A DNA stretch of 64,000 bases from assembly GCF_028369105.1 (NCBI RefSeq), contig NZ_JAQNDO010000001.1, forward strand, positions 4,680,501-4,744,500. Direction: 5' to 3'. The stretch comes from Polyangium mundeleinium. GTDB taxonomy: Bacteria > Myxococcota_A > Polyangia > Polyangiales > Polyangiaceae. The first letter of the stretch is position 1. Each line of letters starts with the position of its first letter. The notes beneath the pieces were generated by a model. That model searched no databases. It was not told where the DNA came from and worked only from the letters and a program-made list of their open reading frames with translations. This document shows positions 25,551 through 37,900 of this stretch, in pieces. The position numbers were made by a program, and so were the translations under genes.

Positions 25551-27611
25551 ATGGAAGGCAAGCAGAAGGTCGCGCTCACGTTCGCGCTCTACCAGAATGA
25601 AGCGCTCGTGCGTCGAGAGACGGTGACGCAGGACATCGTCAAGGTTGGAAAGGACCCGAAGAGCCATCTGCGCGTCGACGACGAGCTGGCCTCGCGCATG
25701 CACGCCGTCATCGAGGTGGCGTCGCCCGAGGACATCACGCTGATCGACCTCGGCAACGAGCCGGGGACGCTCGTGAACGGCGCCCGGGTGAACAAAGTCA
25801 AGATCAAGGCCAACGATCAGCTGCAGATCGGCGGCACGAAGATCGTGCTCGAGAAGGCCGAGCCGGTGGCGGTCGCGGGGGGCGCGGCGAAGGCGCCCGG
25901 CAACCCGTTTGCCGCGGCTCCTGCGGCGAACCCGTTTGGCGCGGCTCCCGCGGCGAACCCGTTTGCGGCAGCGGGCGGCAACCCGTTCGCGGGCGCTCCC
26001 GCGGCGGCGCCGAGCCCGTTCGGTGGTGGCGGCGGCGACCCGTTCGGCATGAACAACCCCTTCGCGCAGCCGAAGCCGCCTGCGCACGATGAAGTGCCGC
26101 ACGACGCGCCCGAGGGCTCGTACACGTACCAGCTTGTCAAGAGCGGCCCGGACGTCCCGAACGAGGAGGTCGAGTCGCCCTCCGCTTCCGTCGAGGTGAT
26201 GATCATGTGGGATCAGATGGTCCTGCACGTCTCGCACCTGACGCCGCCGCGCTCCTTCTACGTGGGCGAAGAAGAGAGCAAGAACTTCAAGTGCGATTAC
26301 TTCGTGCCCCAAGAGAAGATCGGCACGACGCGCGCCCCGGTGGTGCTCGCGGATCGCGGCGGGTCGGTCTCGGTGGTGCTCCTGCCTCGCGCGAAGGGCA
26401 CGATCGAGTTCGCGGGCCAGCCGAAGATGACGGTGCAGCAGGCGATCGACAGCGGCAAGACGCAGCCCTGCTCGGAGCTCTCGGGCGCGTTCCAGATCGC
26501 GCTGCCGCCGGGCTCGAAGGCGCGCATCGACGTGGACGGCCTGATCTTCCAGGTGTCGACGGTGAACGCGGGCCGCGTGGTCGCGGGGCACGTGCAGTTC
26601 GACACGCAGAACTACCTCTACCACGGCCTGTCGATGGCCGTTCACCTCGGGCTCCTCGCGGCGATGGCGTTCTTCATGCCGCCGCTCGGTGCCACGGACG
26701 AGGACGGGGTCTCGGACGATCAAAAGTTCATGATCCAGCAGTTCCTCAACGCGGCCGCTGAAAAGGAGATGGAGGAGAAGGAGACCGAGCAGGTCGCCGA
26801 CAACGCCGCCGACAACAAGGAAGGCGGTACGGGCACGCGCGCGAAGGGTGAAGAGGGTTCCATGGGTAACCCGAACACCAAGTCATCGGGCAACCGGTAC
26901 GGCGTGCAAGGCCCGGCGGACAACGCCGATCCGCACATCGCGCGGCAGGCAGCGCTGCGTGACGCGGCGGAGTTCGGCATGATCGGTCTGCTCAACTCGG
27001 GCGCCGGTGGTGATCCGAACGCGCCGACGGCCCCCTGGGGTCGCGACGATTCGCTCGGCAACGACGCTCTGTCGGCCCGCGGCAACATGTGGGGCGACAA
27101 CATCGGCGACTCGTTCGGCGCGGGCGGCCTCGGTTTGTCCGGTATCGGCGAAGGCGGCGGTGGCCGCGGCGAGGGTATCGGTCTCGGCTCGATCGGCACG
27201 ATCGGCCACGGCGCGGGCACCGGCACGGGCCAGGGCTTCGGCTCCGGTCACGGCCGCTTGTCGGGGTCGCACCGCACGAAGCCGCCGCAGGTGCGCATGG
27301 GCGCCACGAGCGTGAGCGGTCGTCTCCCGCCCGAGGTCATCCAGCGTATCGTGCGTCAGAACTTCGGTCGTTTCCGCCTCTGCTACGAGAACGGCCTGCG
27401 GAACAACCCGAACCTCCAGGGCCGCGTCGGGGTGCGCTTCGTCATCGGTCGTGACGGCGCGGTGTCGAACGTGGGCAACGGTGGCTCGGACATGCCGGAT
27501 GGCGGCGTGGTGTCGTGCGTGGTCCGCGCGTTCTACGGTCTGTCCTTCCCGCAGCCGGAAGGCGGCATCGTGACGGTCGTGTACCCGATCATGTTCAGCC
27601 CCGGCGGCTGA
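25551..27611 (+). CDS. gltG: Gliding motility protein GltG (PglI-type): FHA domain, one TM, TonB-like C-terminus
   Basis: 686 residues. Order: FHA domain (about 20-105, VGKDPKSHLRVDDELASRMH), which binds phosphothreonine peptides; a 60-residue linker with repeated NPF triplets; a beta-rich domain; one transmembrane helix (about 360-380, HLGLLAAMAFFMPPLG); a long Gly-rich periplasmic spacer; and a C-terminal AgmX/PglI-type TonB-like domain (LPPEVIQRIVRQNFGRFRLC to VVYPIMFSPGG). This architecture is that of GltG, which links cytoplasmic signals to periplasmic Glt proteins, presumably coupling proton-motive force. The topology puts FHA in the cytoplasm, where the window's Ser/Thr kinases could act. 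A terminator follows. Confidence 0.88.
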   Translation: MEGKQKVALTFALYQNEALVRRETVTQDIVKVGKDPKSHLRVDDELASRMHAVIEVASPEDITLIDLGNEPGTLVNGARVNKVKIKANDQLQIGGTKIVLEKAEPVAVAGGAAKAPGNPFAAAPAANPFGAAPAANPFAAAGGNPFAGAPAAAPSPFGGGGGDPFGMNNPFAQPKPPAHDEVPHDAPEGSYTYQLVKSGPDVPNEEVESPSASVEVMIMWDQMVLHVSHLTPPRSFYVGEEESKNFKCDYFVPQEKIGTTRAPVVLADRGGSVSVVLLPRAKGTIEFAGQPKMTVQQAIDSGKTQPCSELSGAFQIALPPGSKARIDVDGLIFQVSTVNAGRVVAGHVQFDTQNYLYHGLSMAVHLGLLAAMAFFMPPLGATDEDGVSDDQKFMIQQFLNAAAEKEMEEKETEQVADNAADNKEGGTGTRAKGEEGSMGNPNTKSSGNRYGVQGPADNADPHIARQAALRDAAEFGMIGLLNSGAGGDPNAPTAPWGRDDSLGNDALSARGNMWGDNIGDSFGAGGLGLSGIGEGGGGRGEGIGLGSIGTIGHGAGTGTGQGFGSGHGRLSGSHRTKPPQVRMGATSVSGRLPPEVIQRIVRQNFGRFRLCYENGLRNNPNLQGRVGVRFVIGRDGAVSNVGNGGSDMPDGGVVSCVVRAFYGLSFPQPEGGIVTVVYPIMFSPGG

Positions 27612-27959
27612 CGTTCGATCGGACCGTGTAGCGATGCCCCGCGGGTCACGAGCCCGTGGGGCATCGTGTTTTTGTCGACGAGCATCGGCGCGCGGGGGAG
27701 CGTCTGGGTCTCCCGAGTACGGCCGGACGCTTGGCCGGCGCGTTGGGAGATGGGCACAATCCAACTGGACTTTCGGCGCGCCATCCGCCTATTCTCGGCG
27801 CGCAAGAGAACGTCTCGTCCTATGCCTGGGCGGCAATTTGGCTGCAAGTTCGAGGACTTATGTGCGTGCTTGGTGCGGGTGGGGCTACCGTGGCCCTCGA
27901 CGCGCGCGGGTGACGCGAGGAGCGGCGGAGCCGGCTCCGAGAGAAAGGTGAGCGAAGCA
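27612..27959 (+). other. Intergenic region after gltG
   Basis: 348 nt. The first 60 nt hold the gltG terminator. The remainder should contain the promoter of the TPR lipoprotein gene; a TATTCT at 27789-27794 is the best -10-like match but has no good -35. The long ORF extending through here in frame with the TPR lipoprotein has no ribosome site. Confidence 0.5.
27633..27673 (+). terminator. Intrinsic terminator after gltG
   Basis: GATGCCCCGCGGGT pairs with GCCCGTGGGGCATC (12 of 14 positions) around a 5-nt loop and is followed by GTGTTTTT, 21 nt after the gltG stop codon. Confidence 0.88.
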
Positions 27960-28871
27960 ATGAAGCTTGGCGCAATGGTGATGGCGTCCTGTCTCGTGGT
28001 CTCGAGCATGCTCGGGATGGGCTGCAGCCGGAACCGGCAGGAAGCCGTGATCCTCGCAAACCAGGCGGACAAAGAGGTCGCGCTGAACCCGGAGGGCGCT
28101 GCCACGAAGTACGAGCAGGCGACCAAGCTCGATCCCACGAACCATCGGATCTTTTACAAGCTCTCGATGGCCTTCAAGAAGAAGGAGGAGTGGGACAAGA
28201 CCGCATCGACCTTGAGCCGCGCCACGCAGCTCGCGCCGAAATTCGCGAACTACTGGTTCGAGCGCGCGTACGCGCTCGAGATGCAGGCGAAGAAGAAGAC
28301 GATCTCGTACGAAGAGGCGAAGGAGCCGTACCAGAAGTGCATCGAGAACGATCCGAACTTCGCTGACTGCTACCACCAGCTCGGCAACGTGTTCCTCTGG
28401 ACCGACGACGAGCAGAAGGCGCTCGAGAACTTCACCAAGGCGGTCGAGCACAATCCGACCGAGATCCGTTACTATACGGCGCTCGCGGATCTCTACATCC
28501 GCCTTGGATATACGAAGGAGGCCGAGCAGGTGCTCAAGGAAGCGAAGAACTTCGCGAAGCCCGGCGACAAGACTCTCTTCGGCGTGCACGTGCTGCTCTC
28601 GCAGGTTCACCAGGATCGCGGATCGCTCCCCGAGATGGTGACGGAGCTCGAGGCGGCGAAGGCGGTCGCGGGCAACGAGGGCCCGGAGTCGGTGCAGATT
28701 CTCTTCAGCTTGGGCAGCACTTACGCGCAGCTCACCCCGCCGAGGACGCAGGAAGCCGTCCAGATGCTCAAGGGTTTCACCGCCCGAGCATGCAAGGGCG
28801 CGAAGGCGGCGAGCTTCAAGACCGAGTGCGAGACCGCGCAGACGCTGGTCACGCGGCTCGGTGGCAACTAG
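27960..28871 (+). CDS. TPR lipoprotein between gltG and gltI
   Basis: 303 residues from ATG 27960; AAAGGTGA lies 12-15 nt upstream, and a GTG four codons earlier is an alternative start. Lipoprotein-like signal VMASCLVVSSMLGMGC. The mature part consists of TPR repeats (RIFYKLSMAFKKKEEWDKTA, CYHQLGNVFLWTDDEQKALE, RYYTALADLYIRLGYTKEAE). It occupies the place where M. xanthus carries gltH, an outer-membrane barrel, but it is clearly not a barrel. Probably an envelope scaffold of the gliding complex; that role is inferred only from position between gltG and gltI. The gap to gltI is 68 nt. Confidence 0.78.
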   Translation: MKLGAMVMASCLVVSSMLGMGCSRNRQEAVILANQADKEVALNPEGAATKYEQATKLDPTNHRIFYKLSMAFKKKEEWDKTASTLSRATQLAPKFANYWFERAYALEMQAKKKTISYEEAKEPYQKCIENDPNFADCYHQLGNVFLWTDDEQKALENFTKAVEHNPTEIRYYTALADLYIRLGYTKEAEQVLKEAKNFAKPGDKTLFGVHVLLSQVHQDRGSLPEMVTELEAAKAVAGNEGPESVQILFSLGSTYAQLTPPRTQEAVQMLKGFTARACKGAKAASFKTECETAQTLVTRLGGN

Positions 28872-28939
28872 TCGGGGGCGCGGTTCGTCGACGTCGTTTG
28901 CAAGGCCTTTTGTAGGTCAGGTCAGGGGCCGAGGAATCC

Positions 28940-31900
28940 ATGGATCTTGCGCAGCGTCTGAAGCATCTCGAGTCGGTTCGTGAATGGCAGGGGCTCGCTG
29001 AAGAGCTCGAGAAGGGGCTCGCCAGCGAGGCGGATGCCACGGCGAAGGCCGGTTACCACCTGCGTCTTGGGCGGCTCCTCGAGGAGAAGTTCCTCCAGGG
29101 CGTCAAGGCGCTCAAGCATCTGCAGGACGCCTTCAAGCTGAATTCGACGCTCACCGAGGCACTTCGCCTCGCGCGGCTCGTGTACTGGGACCTTGGCAAG
29201 ATCAACATGGTCCAGAGGCTCCTCGAGCTCGAGCTGAAGGGGCTCGGGGATGGCCCCGAAGCGACCGCGCTGCTCGTGGAGCTCGGGGACGTGTACTGCG
29301 ACATCGGCGAGAACGAGAAAGCCGTGTCGACGTACGCGCGCGCGCTCGGTACGTCCGGGGGCACGAGCGAGGAGGCGCGCGCCGGCCTGGCCGACGCGCA
29401 GGTCGAGCTGGAGAGCTGGGAGGCGCACGTCGCAGAGCTCCTCCAGCGCGCGAACGACGCGTCGCTCGACGGGGCTTCGCGGGCGCGCCTGTTCTTGCGA
29501 GCCGCGCGGCTCGCGCGTCGCTTCGCGCCGGCGGAGGTCGATGACCTTCTCGCGAAGGCGTACGAGGCAAACCCGCTCGATCGCCAGGTAGCCGCGCTCT
29601 ACGAGGGGATCCTCGTGGAGGAGGAGCGCTCGCAGACGCTCGTCGATGCACAGCGCCGCGTGCTCGACGCGATGAGCGGCCGTGGTCGCGCCGAGTCCGC
29701 GCTTCGGTTCGGTACGCGCTGGGCGACGCGCCATCAGAACGCGGAGCTCGGCGCGAAGCTGCTCGAAGAGGCGCTCGCGCACGACCCCGAGGCCGAGGGC
29801 GCGTTCACGTACCTGCGTGATCTTTGGGGTGCCAAGGAAGGCGATTGGGAGCGTGTTGCGGTGCTCGCCGAAAAGATCGCTTCGGACGGCGGGAACGGCT
29901 CGCCGTTCATGCTCGCCCAGGCCGGCGGGATCATCTGGCAGAAGCTCGGCAACGTGATGCGCGCGCGGCCCTGGTTCGAGAAGCTCTCGCAGGTCGCGCC
30001 GCAGCACCCGACGCTGCTCGCGTTCGAGACGCAGATCGGCGAGCGCCTCGGCGCGGCGACCTCGGTGCCCGCGGCTTCGGTGCCTGCGGCTTCGGTGCCT
30101 GCGGCTTCGGTGCCCGCCGTGTCCGAGCCTGCGCCGTCCGCTGCTGCACCCGAGGTGGAGACCGAGGTGTCCACGGAGGTCGTCGAGGAGGAGGACGCCG
30201 TCGACTGGGCGAAGATCGAAGAGCTCAAGGCGAAGGCGCAGAAGCAGGAGCAGGCCAAGCGCTTCAACGAGTACGTCAAGACGCTCGTCGAGCTCGCGGA
30301 GGCGGTGCCCGACGCGGCGGACAAGATCTCGTACTACCTGCAGGCCGCGGAGCTCTACACGGGCAAGTTCTCGAACGCGGCCGAGGCCGTGAAGTGCTTT
30401 GAGGCGATCCTCGTCATCGACGGCGAGAATGCGCAGGCGATCGAGTATCTGCAGCAGAGCTACGAGAAGCGTCGCGACTGGGAGAAGCTCATCGGGCTGA
30501 ACCGGCGCAAGGCGCAGATGATGCCGCCGGGGCCGTCGCGCGCCGAGAAGTTCCTCGAGATCGCGAAGCTCGCCACCGAGCGCGTCAAGAAGCCCGAGGT
30601 CTGCGTCGAGCTGTGGGACGAGGTCCTCGCCGACGATCCGGAGAACGTCGAGGCGCTGAACGCGCTGTCGGGCCTCCACGAGCGCTCGAAGGACTGGGAC
30701 AAACTCGCCGTGGTGCTGCAGAAGCAGGTCGAGATCACGGCCGACTTCAAAGCGAAGGAGGCGCTGCTCGGCAAGCTCGGCGCTCTCTACGGCGAGCGCC
30801 TGAACAACGACGACGCCGCGATCGACGCGTGGGAGCAGCTCCTCACGCTGAACCCGAACGAGCGCAAGGCCCAGGAGGCGCTGAAGAAGCTCTACCTGAA
30901 GGTCGCTCGCTGGGAGGACCTGCAGCGGTTCTACGAAGAGCAGGGCAAGTGGGACGAGTTCATCCGCGTTCTCGAGTCGCAGGAGGCGAAGGAGACCGAG
31001 GACAAGAACAAGATCAGCCTGCTCATGAAGACGGCCCAGCTCTGGCTCGATCAGAAGAGCAAGGCCGATCGGGCGATGAAGGCCTACGAGAAGGTGTGGA
31101 CGATCGACGCCGGGTACTTGCCGGCCGCCGAGGCGCTCATCCCGCTCTACACGCAGGCCAACAACGCGAAGGGGCTCGCGGTCGCGATCGAGGTCAAGCT
31201 CGCGAACGATCAGGACGCCGATACGAAGCTCGCGCTTTACCGTGAGGTCGCGGGCCTCTACGAGGCGAAGCTCAAGGAGCCGCAGAAGGCATTCGAGCGG
31301 TTCCTGTCCGCGTTCGAGCTCGCGCCCGGCGACGAGCAATGCGTCGAGGACGTGGAGCGCGTCGCGCGCACGACGGGAAGCTGGGACAGCCTCATCGCGT
31401 CGTACGGCAAGACGATCGCGCGCGCGGACGAGGATGTGGATCGGGATCTCGGGATCGCGCTGCGTCTCCGGCTCGGTCGTGTGCTCGTCGACGAGGTCAA
31501 GCGCGTGGACGACGCGCTCGCGCAGTTCCGCGCCGTGTACGACACGGATAGCGAGAACGCTGCGGCGATCTCGGCGCTCGAGCGTCTCTACCGCGACACG
31601 GGTCGGTTCACGGAGCTCCTCGAGATCTACAAGCGCAAGCTCGAGCTGGCGCAGGACACCGAGGAGACGAAGAGCATCCGCTACGCGATCGCGCAGCTCT
31701 ACGTGAACGAGATCAAGGATCCGGGGAGCGCGATCACGACGTACAACGAGGTCCTCCAGGACGATCCGGCCGACGCGCCGGCGCTCGAAGCGCTCGACAC
31801 GCTCTACCGCGAGCAGGAGCAGTGGGAGAGCTACGTCGACGTGCTGCGTCGACGCATCGAGCTGAACCTCGGTGACGCGATCACGGTCGACCTGAAGTAC

Positions 31901-34900
31901 CGGCTCGGCTCGACGCTCGAGAAGCTCGGCGACGCGCACGGCGCGCTCGACAACTACCGGGAGATCCTGGTCCTCGATCCGGCGAACGACGGCGCTCGCA
32001 TCGCGCTCGAGAAGCTGCTCGAGAACGAGGAGCTCCGCGCTGAGGCGGCCGGGATCCTGCAGGAGATCTACGAGACGCGCGGCGACTGGGAGAAGCTCAT
32101 CCAGTCCCTCGAGATCCTGGCGGCCGCGGAGGCGGACGTCGGGACGCGCGTGAACCTCCTGCGCAAGGTCGCCCGTACGGCGGCCGAGCACCTGACGGAT
32201 CTCGCGCGGGCATTCGAAGCGCAGAGCCGCGCGCTGAAGGACGATCCATCGAACGGCGAGACGCGCGGCGAGCTTGAGCAGCTCGCGGCGCAGGCCGGCT
32301 CGTGGGACAAACTCTTCGCGGTCTTCAGTGAGATCGCGGGGGGCCTGAGCGACGAGCGGCTCGCACGCGAGTACTGGATGCGGCTCGCGGGCATCTCGGA
32401 GAAGCTCGGTAAGATCGAGGACGCGGCGAACGGCTACAAGCGCGTGCTCGAGATCGATCCGGCGGACGGCGAGGCGCTCGCTGCGATGGACGCGCTCTAT
32501 CGCCGCACCGAGCGGTGGCAGGACCTCATCGAGGTCTTCCGCCGTCGTATCGCGCTCGCGCCGGAGTTCACGGATCGCGAGGCGCTTTTCGCGCAGATGG
32601 CCGAGGTCTACGAGGAGAAGCTCTCGCAGCCCGGCGACGCGATCGCGGCCTATCAGGAGGTGCTGCGCGAGGATCCGACGAGCAACGTGGCGCTCGCCGC
32701 CCTCGACGGGCTCTTCTCGCGGCAGAGCATGTGGGAGGACCTCGCGGACAACTTGGAGCAGCAGCTCCGGTACGCCACCGAGGACGAGCAGCAGATCCGG
32801 CTCATGCTCCGCCTTGCGGCGCTGCGCGAGTCGAAGATGAACCTGCTCGAGACCGCGATCGAGGGCTACCGTCAGGTCCTCGAGCGCGAGCCCGCGAATG
32901 CGGAGGCGCTCGGCGCGCTCGAACGGCTCGGCAAGCTGCCCGAGCACGAGGTGGCGATCGCCGAGATCCTCGAGCCGCTCTACAGGGCCTCGGGCGATTA
33001 CATGAAGCTCATCGGCGTGCACGAGGTGCAGGTCCGACGGAGCGACGACGTGAGCCGCAAGGTGGAGCTGCTCCATCAGATCGCGACGCTCTACGAGGAC
33101 GCCGGCGGTGATCTGAACTCGGCCTTCGACACGTACGCGCGCGCGCTCGGACACGACCCGGCGCTCGACACGACGCAGCAGGGCCTGGATCGGCTGGCGC
33201 GCGCAACGGGGCGGTTTGCCGACCTCGCGCGCGTGCTGGAGGAGCTCGCGGCGCAGCAGCAGGAGCCGGAGCTTTCGAGCCAGCTCTACACGATGAGCGC
33301 GCGCGTCTACGAGTCGGACATCGGCGACATCGAGAGCGCGATCAAGCACTACCGCAAGGTGCTCACGATCGACGCGCGCAACCTCGGCGCGGCCGAGGCG
33401 CTGGAGAACCTCTTCAGGGCCGCGGATCGCTTCGAGGAGCTCTCGCAGATCCTGCAGCAGAAGGCCGACATCCTCGACGAGCTTGGCGAGAAGAAGGGCG
33501 CGCTCTTCCAGGCGGCGTCGATCGAGGAGGAGATCCTCCAGCGGCACGACGCTGCGATCGCGGTGTACGGCAAGATCCTGGAGCTCGACCCGGAGGATCT
33601 CGGCGCGATCGATCAGCTCATCAAGCTCTATCTCGGTTTGTCGCGGTGGGCCGACCTTCTCGCGGTGTACACGAAGAAGGTCGATCTCGTCGGTGATCCC
33701 GAGGAGAAGAAGAGCATCTACTACCAGATGGGCGCGGTCTACGAGAGCGAGCTCAAGGACGTGCCGGCGTCGATCGACACGTACCAGCGCGTGCTTGAGC
33801 TCGATCCGGACGATCAGCAGGCGCTCGGTCGGCTCGACGTGCTCTACCAGCAGGCCCAGAACTGGCACGAGCTGCTCGGTGTGCTCGAGCACCTCTCCCG
33901 CATCTCGGCCGATCCGGCGGAGCAGATCAGCTACAACTACCGAATCGCCGAGCTCTACGAGAAGCACCTCGGCGACGTGCAGCGCGCGATCGAGCTCTAT
34001 CGCGATCTGCTGCAAGTGATGCCCGATCACGAGCCCACGCTGGTGGCCCTCGAAGGCATCAAGAGCGGCGGCGCGGCGGCGGCGCTCGAAGCAGCCCTCG
34101 TGCTCGAGCCCATCTACGACACCGCGCAGCAGTGGGACAAGCTGATCAGCGTTCTCGAGGTTCAGGTCGCGAAGGCGGAGGATCCGTACGCCAAGGTGGA
34201 GCTGCTCCACCGCATCGCGCGCCTGCACGAGGAGATGCTCGGCAACCACCAGGCGGCCTTCGATACGTACGCGCGGGCGGTGACGTTCGACATCGCGAAC
34301 CAGGATTCACTCGGCAACATCGAGCGGCTCGCGATGTACGTGACGCGGTGGAAGGATGTCGCGGCGCTCTACGATCAGGAACTCGGCAAGCTCGGTGAGC
34401 AGCCGGATCAGTTCGTCGAGCTCGGGCTCCGCCTCGCGGGGATCTTCGAGACGCAGCTCGAGGATGTCGACAGCGCGGTGGCGCGCTACCGGCGCGTGCT
34501 CGAGGTCGACGCGGAGAACTGGACGGCGATTTCCTCGCTCGACCGGCTCTTCACGATGGCCGAGCGCTGGACCGATCTCGTGCCCGTGCTCGCGCGCGAG
34601 GCCGAGTCGTCGCCGAACCCGGAGGACGCGCTCGAGTTCAAATATCGGCTCGGTCAGGTCCACCAGCTCCGCTTGAACGACCTGGCGGCGGCGATCGGCG
34701 TCTACCGCGAGATCCTGAATGCGGCGCCCGATCACACGGCGACGCTGGAGGCCCTCGAAGGCCTCTTCGCGGCGGGCGTGAAGCAGCTCGAGATCGGCGA
34801 GATCCTGGAGCCGCTCTACCAGTCGTCCGGTGACTGGGAGAAGCTCGCGGGTGTCCTCGAGGCGCAGCTCACGCACCTCACGGAGTCCGCGGATCGGCTC

Positions 34901-37900
34901 ACCATGTACTACCGCATGGCGGAGATCCACGAGGAGCGGCTCGTGGCGCTCGACGGCGCGCTCGGCGTGTACGTCCGCGTGCTCAAGGAGTACCCGGCGG
35001 ACGAGAAGACGCTCGAAGAGGTCGAGCGGCTCGGCGGCTCGACGGACGGCGGCTGGAACACCCTCGGCGACGCCTACGCCGACGTGCTCGGCCTGCACGG
35101 CGACAAGGCGGTGCAGACGAACATCGGCACGCGGCTCGCGCGCGTGTTCGAGGAGGAGCTGCGCGACATCGAGAAGGCGGAGCAGACGTACCGGTACGTG
35201 CTCGGCGTTGATCCGCTCGATCCGAAGGCGCTCGCCGAGCTCGATCGGATCTACACGGGGCTCGAGCAGTACGCCGACCTCGCGGGGATCCTCGAGCAGC
35301 GGGTCAAGGTGCCGATGGAGCCTTACGAGCACATCGAGCTCTACGGCCGCCTCGGCCAGGTGTACGAGGAGCAGCTCGGGCAGGTGGACGACGCGATCCG
35401 CGCCTTCCGCCGGCTCTTCGACGAGCTCGACCTGAACAACGAGGCCGCGATCTACGCGCTCGAGCGCCTGTACGGCAGCAAGGGTTCGTGGACCGAGCTG
35501 ATGGGCGTCTACGAGCGCGAGCTCCAGATCACGGCGAACGAGGGCGATGTGCGCGCGAAGATGGCGCGCCTGCTCTCCGAGCCGGAGATGCTCAACAACA
35601 TCCCGGCCGCGATCGACATGTGGAAGCAGGTCCTCGACATCAAGGGCGAGGACACGGAGGCGCTCTTCGCGCTCGCGAACCTGTACGAGCGCGAGCAGCG
35701 GTGGGCGGAGCTCTGCGAGGCCCTCGAGCGGCAGTTCGACGTCGAGCCGACTGACGAGGCGCGCGTGGCTGTGCTCCTCCGTCGCGCGAAGCTCTACAAC
35801 GACAAGCTGACGCGCGACGACCTCGCGCTCGACGATTACAACCGCGCGCTCGACATCGAGTACGCGAACGTCGAGGCGCTCTACGCGATCGCGGACATCT
35901 GGCGGAAGCGCAACGATCCGAACGAGCTCGTGAGCATCCTCCACCAGACGGTGGATCGCGCGGGTTCGGTGCTACCGGCCGAGAACGTGGTGGCCCTCTA
36001 CCGCGAGCTCGGGACGACGTACCAGAACGTGCTCGTCCAGGCGTACGACGCGATCGACGCGTGGCGGAAGCTACTCGCGGTCGATCCGCGCGACTTCGAG
36101 GCCATGGCGGCGCTCGAGAACCTGCTCCGCGCGGAAGAGCGCTGGGTCGAGGTGATCGACGTCAAGATGGGCCGCGCGGCGGCGTACGAGGACGGCGCGG
36201 AGAAAATCCGCGAGTACCTCGAGGTCGCCGACATCTGGGAGCACCAGGTCCAGGACAAGGACAAGGGCACGCCGGCGTACGAGAAGGTCCTCGAGATCGA
36301 GTCGACGCACGATCGGGCCTACCTCGCGCTCGAAGAGCTGCACTCGGCCGCGCACCGCGCCGAGCCGCTCATCGAGCTGTACCTCGCGCGCCTCGACTCG
36401 CGCGAGGACACCGACGAGAAGACGGACATCCTCCGCAAGGTCGCGCGCGTATTCGAGACCGAGCTCGAGGACCGGATGCAGGCGTTCGACGCACTGCTCA
36501 CGGCGTTCGAGCTCGACTTCGACAACATGGACACGGTTCGTTACCTCGAGCGCATGGCGCAGGCGACGAACCGCTGGCCGGAGCTCGTGCAGACGGTCAA
36601 CGGCTGGCTGCAGGCGCTGAACCCGGAGAGGGATCCGCTTCGCACGATCCGGCTCTGCCTGCACCTCGCGAAGTGGTACGCGGAGGACCTCGGGCACCCC
36701 GAGTACTCGCAGCCGTACTACGGCAAGGTGCTGCAGATCGACCCGAACAACGTCGACGTGCTGCGCCAGATGGCGAACTTCCACAAGAAGGGCGGCCAGT
36801 GGCAGCAGCAGGGCCAGATGCTCACGCGGGCGCTCGAGATCGCCGTCAAGGACACCGATCGCAAGGAGATCCTGACGGAGCTCGGCGAGGTGCTCGAGAA
36901 GAACGCGGGCGACGTGGAGCAGGGCCTCTCGTTCTACAAGCGCGCGCTCGACGTGGACGCGTACCACCTGGCAGCGCTCGAGGCGCTTGACCGCATCTAC
37001 ACGGATCGCGGCCTGCTCCCCGAGCTCGTCGACGTCCTGACCCGCAAGGGCAAGGCGCAGACGGAGGCCTCGCAGATCGCGGCCACGAAGCTGCGTTGCG
37101 CGGGCCTCTACGAGAAGGACCTCGGCCAGATCGAGAAGGCGGGTCAGGTCTACCGCGAGGTGCTCGAGGTGGACGCGGCAAACCTGCTCGCGATGCGCGG
37201 CCTCGAGCGCGTCTACAACCAGACGCACCAGTGGCCGGATCTCGTGGGCGTTCTCGAGATGCAGCTCGACGTGGTCACGACGGAGCGCGAGCGCATCGAC
37301 GTGCTGCTCAAGATCGCGAAGATCCAGGAGGAGCAGTTCCTCAAGCCGGATCTCGCGGCCGCGAGGCTCGAGCAGGTCGTGGACATCGATCCGCACCACG
37401 AGGCGGCGCTCGACTCGCTCGAGCGTTGCTACCGCCGGCTGCGGCAGTGGCACGACCTCATCAACACCTACGATCGCCACATCAACGCGACGATCGATCG
37501 GCAGAAGAAGATCGAGCTCTGGTCGGCGACGGCGAAGGTGTACGCCGAGGAGGTCCAGGACTTCGACCGCGCGATTGACGCGTGGCTGAACATCACGGAC
37601 CTCGACGACAAGCACATCCCGGCGCTCGAGGCGCTCGCGAAGCTCTACGAGAAGCAGGAGGATACGTCGCGCGCCATCGACTATATGACGCGCGTCGCCG
37701 ACCTGACTCCGGACGGCAAGCAGCGTGTCGAGATGTATTACCGGATCGGCAAGCAGCTCGACGAGAAGATCGGGGATCGGATCGCGGCGCGGGATCGGTT
37801 CGAGATGGCTCTCGATCTGGATCCGGCGCACCTGCAGACCCTGGCCGCGTTGCGCGTCATCGCGATCGACTCCGAGGATTGGGACACCGCTGCGCGGTAC

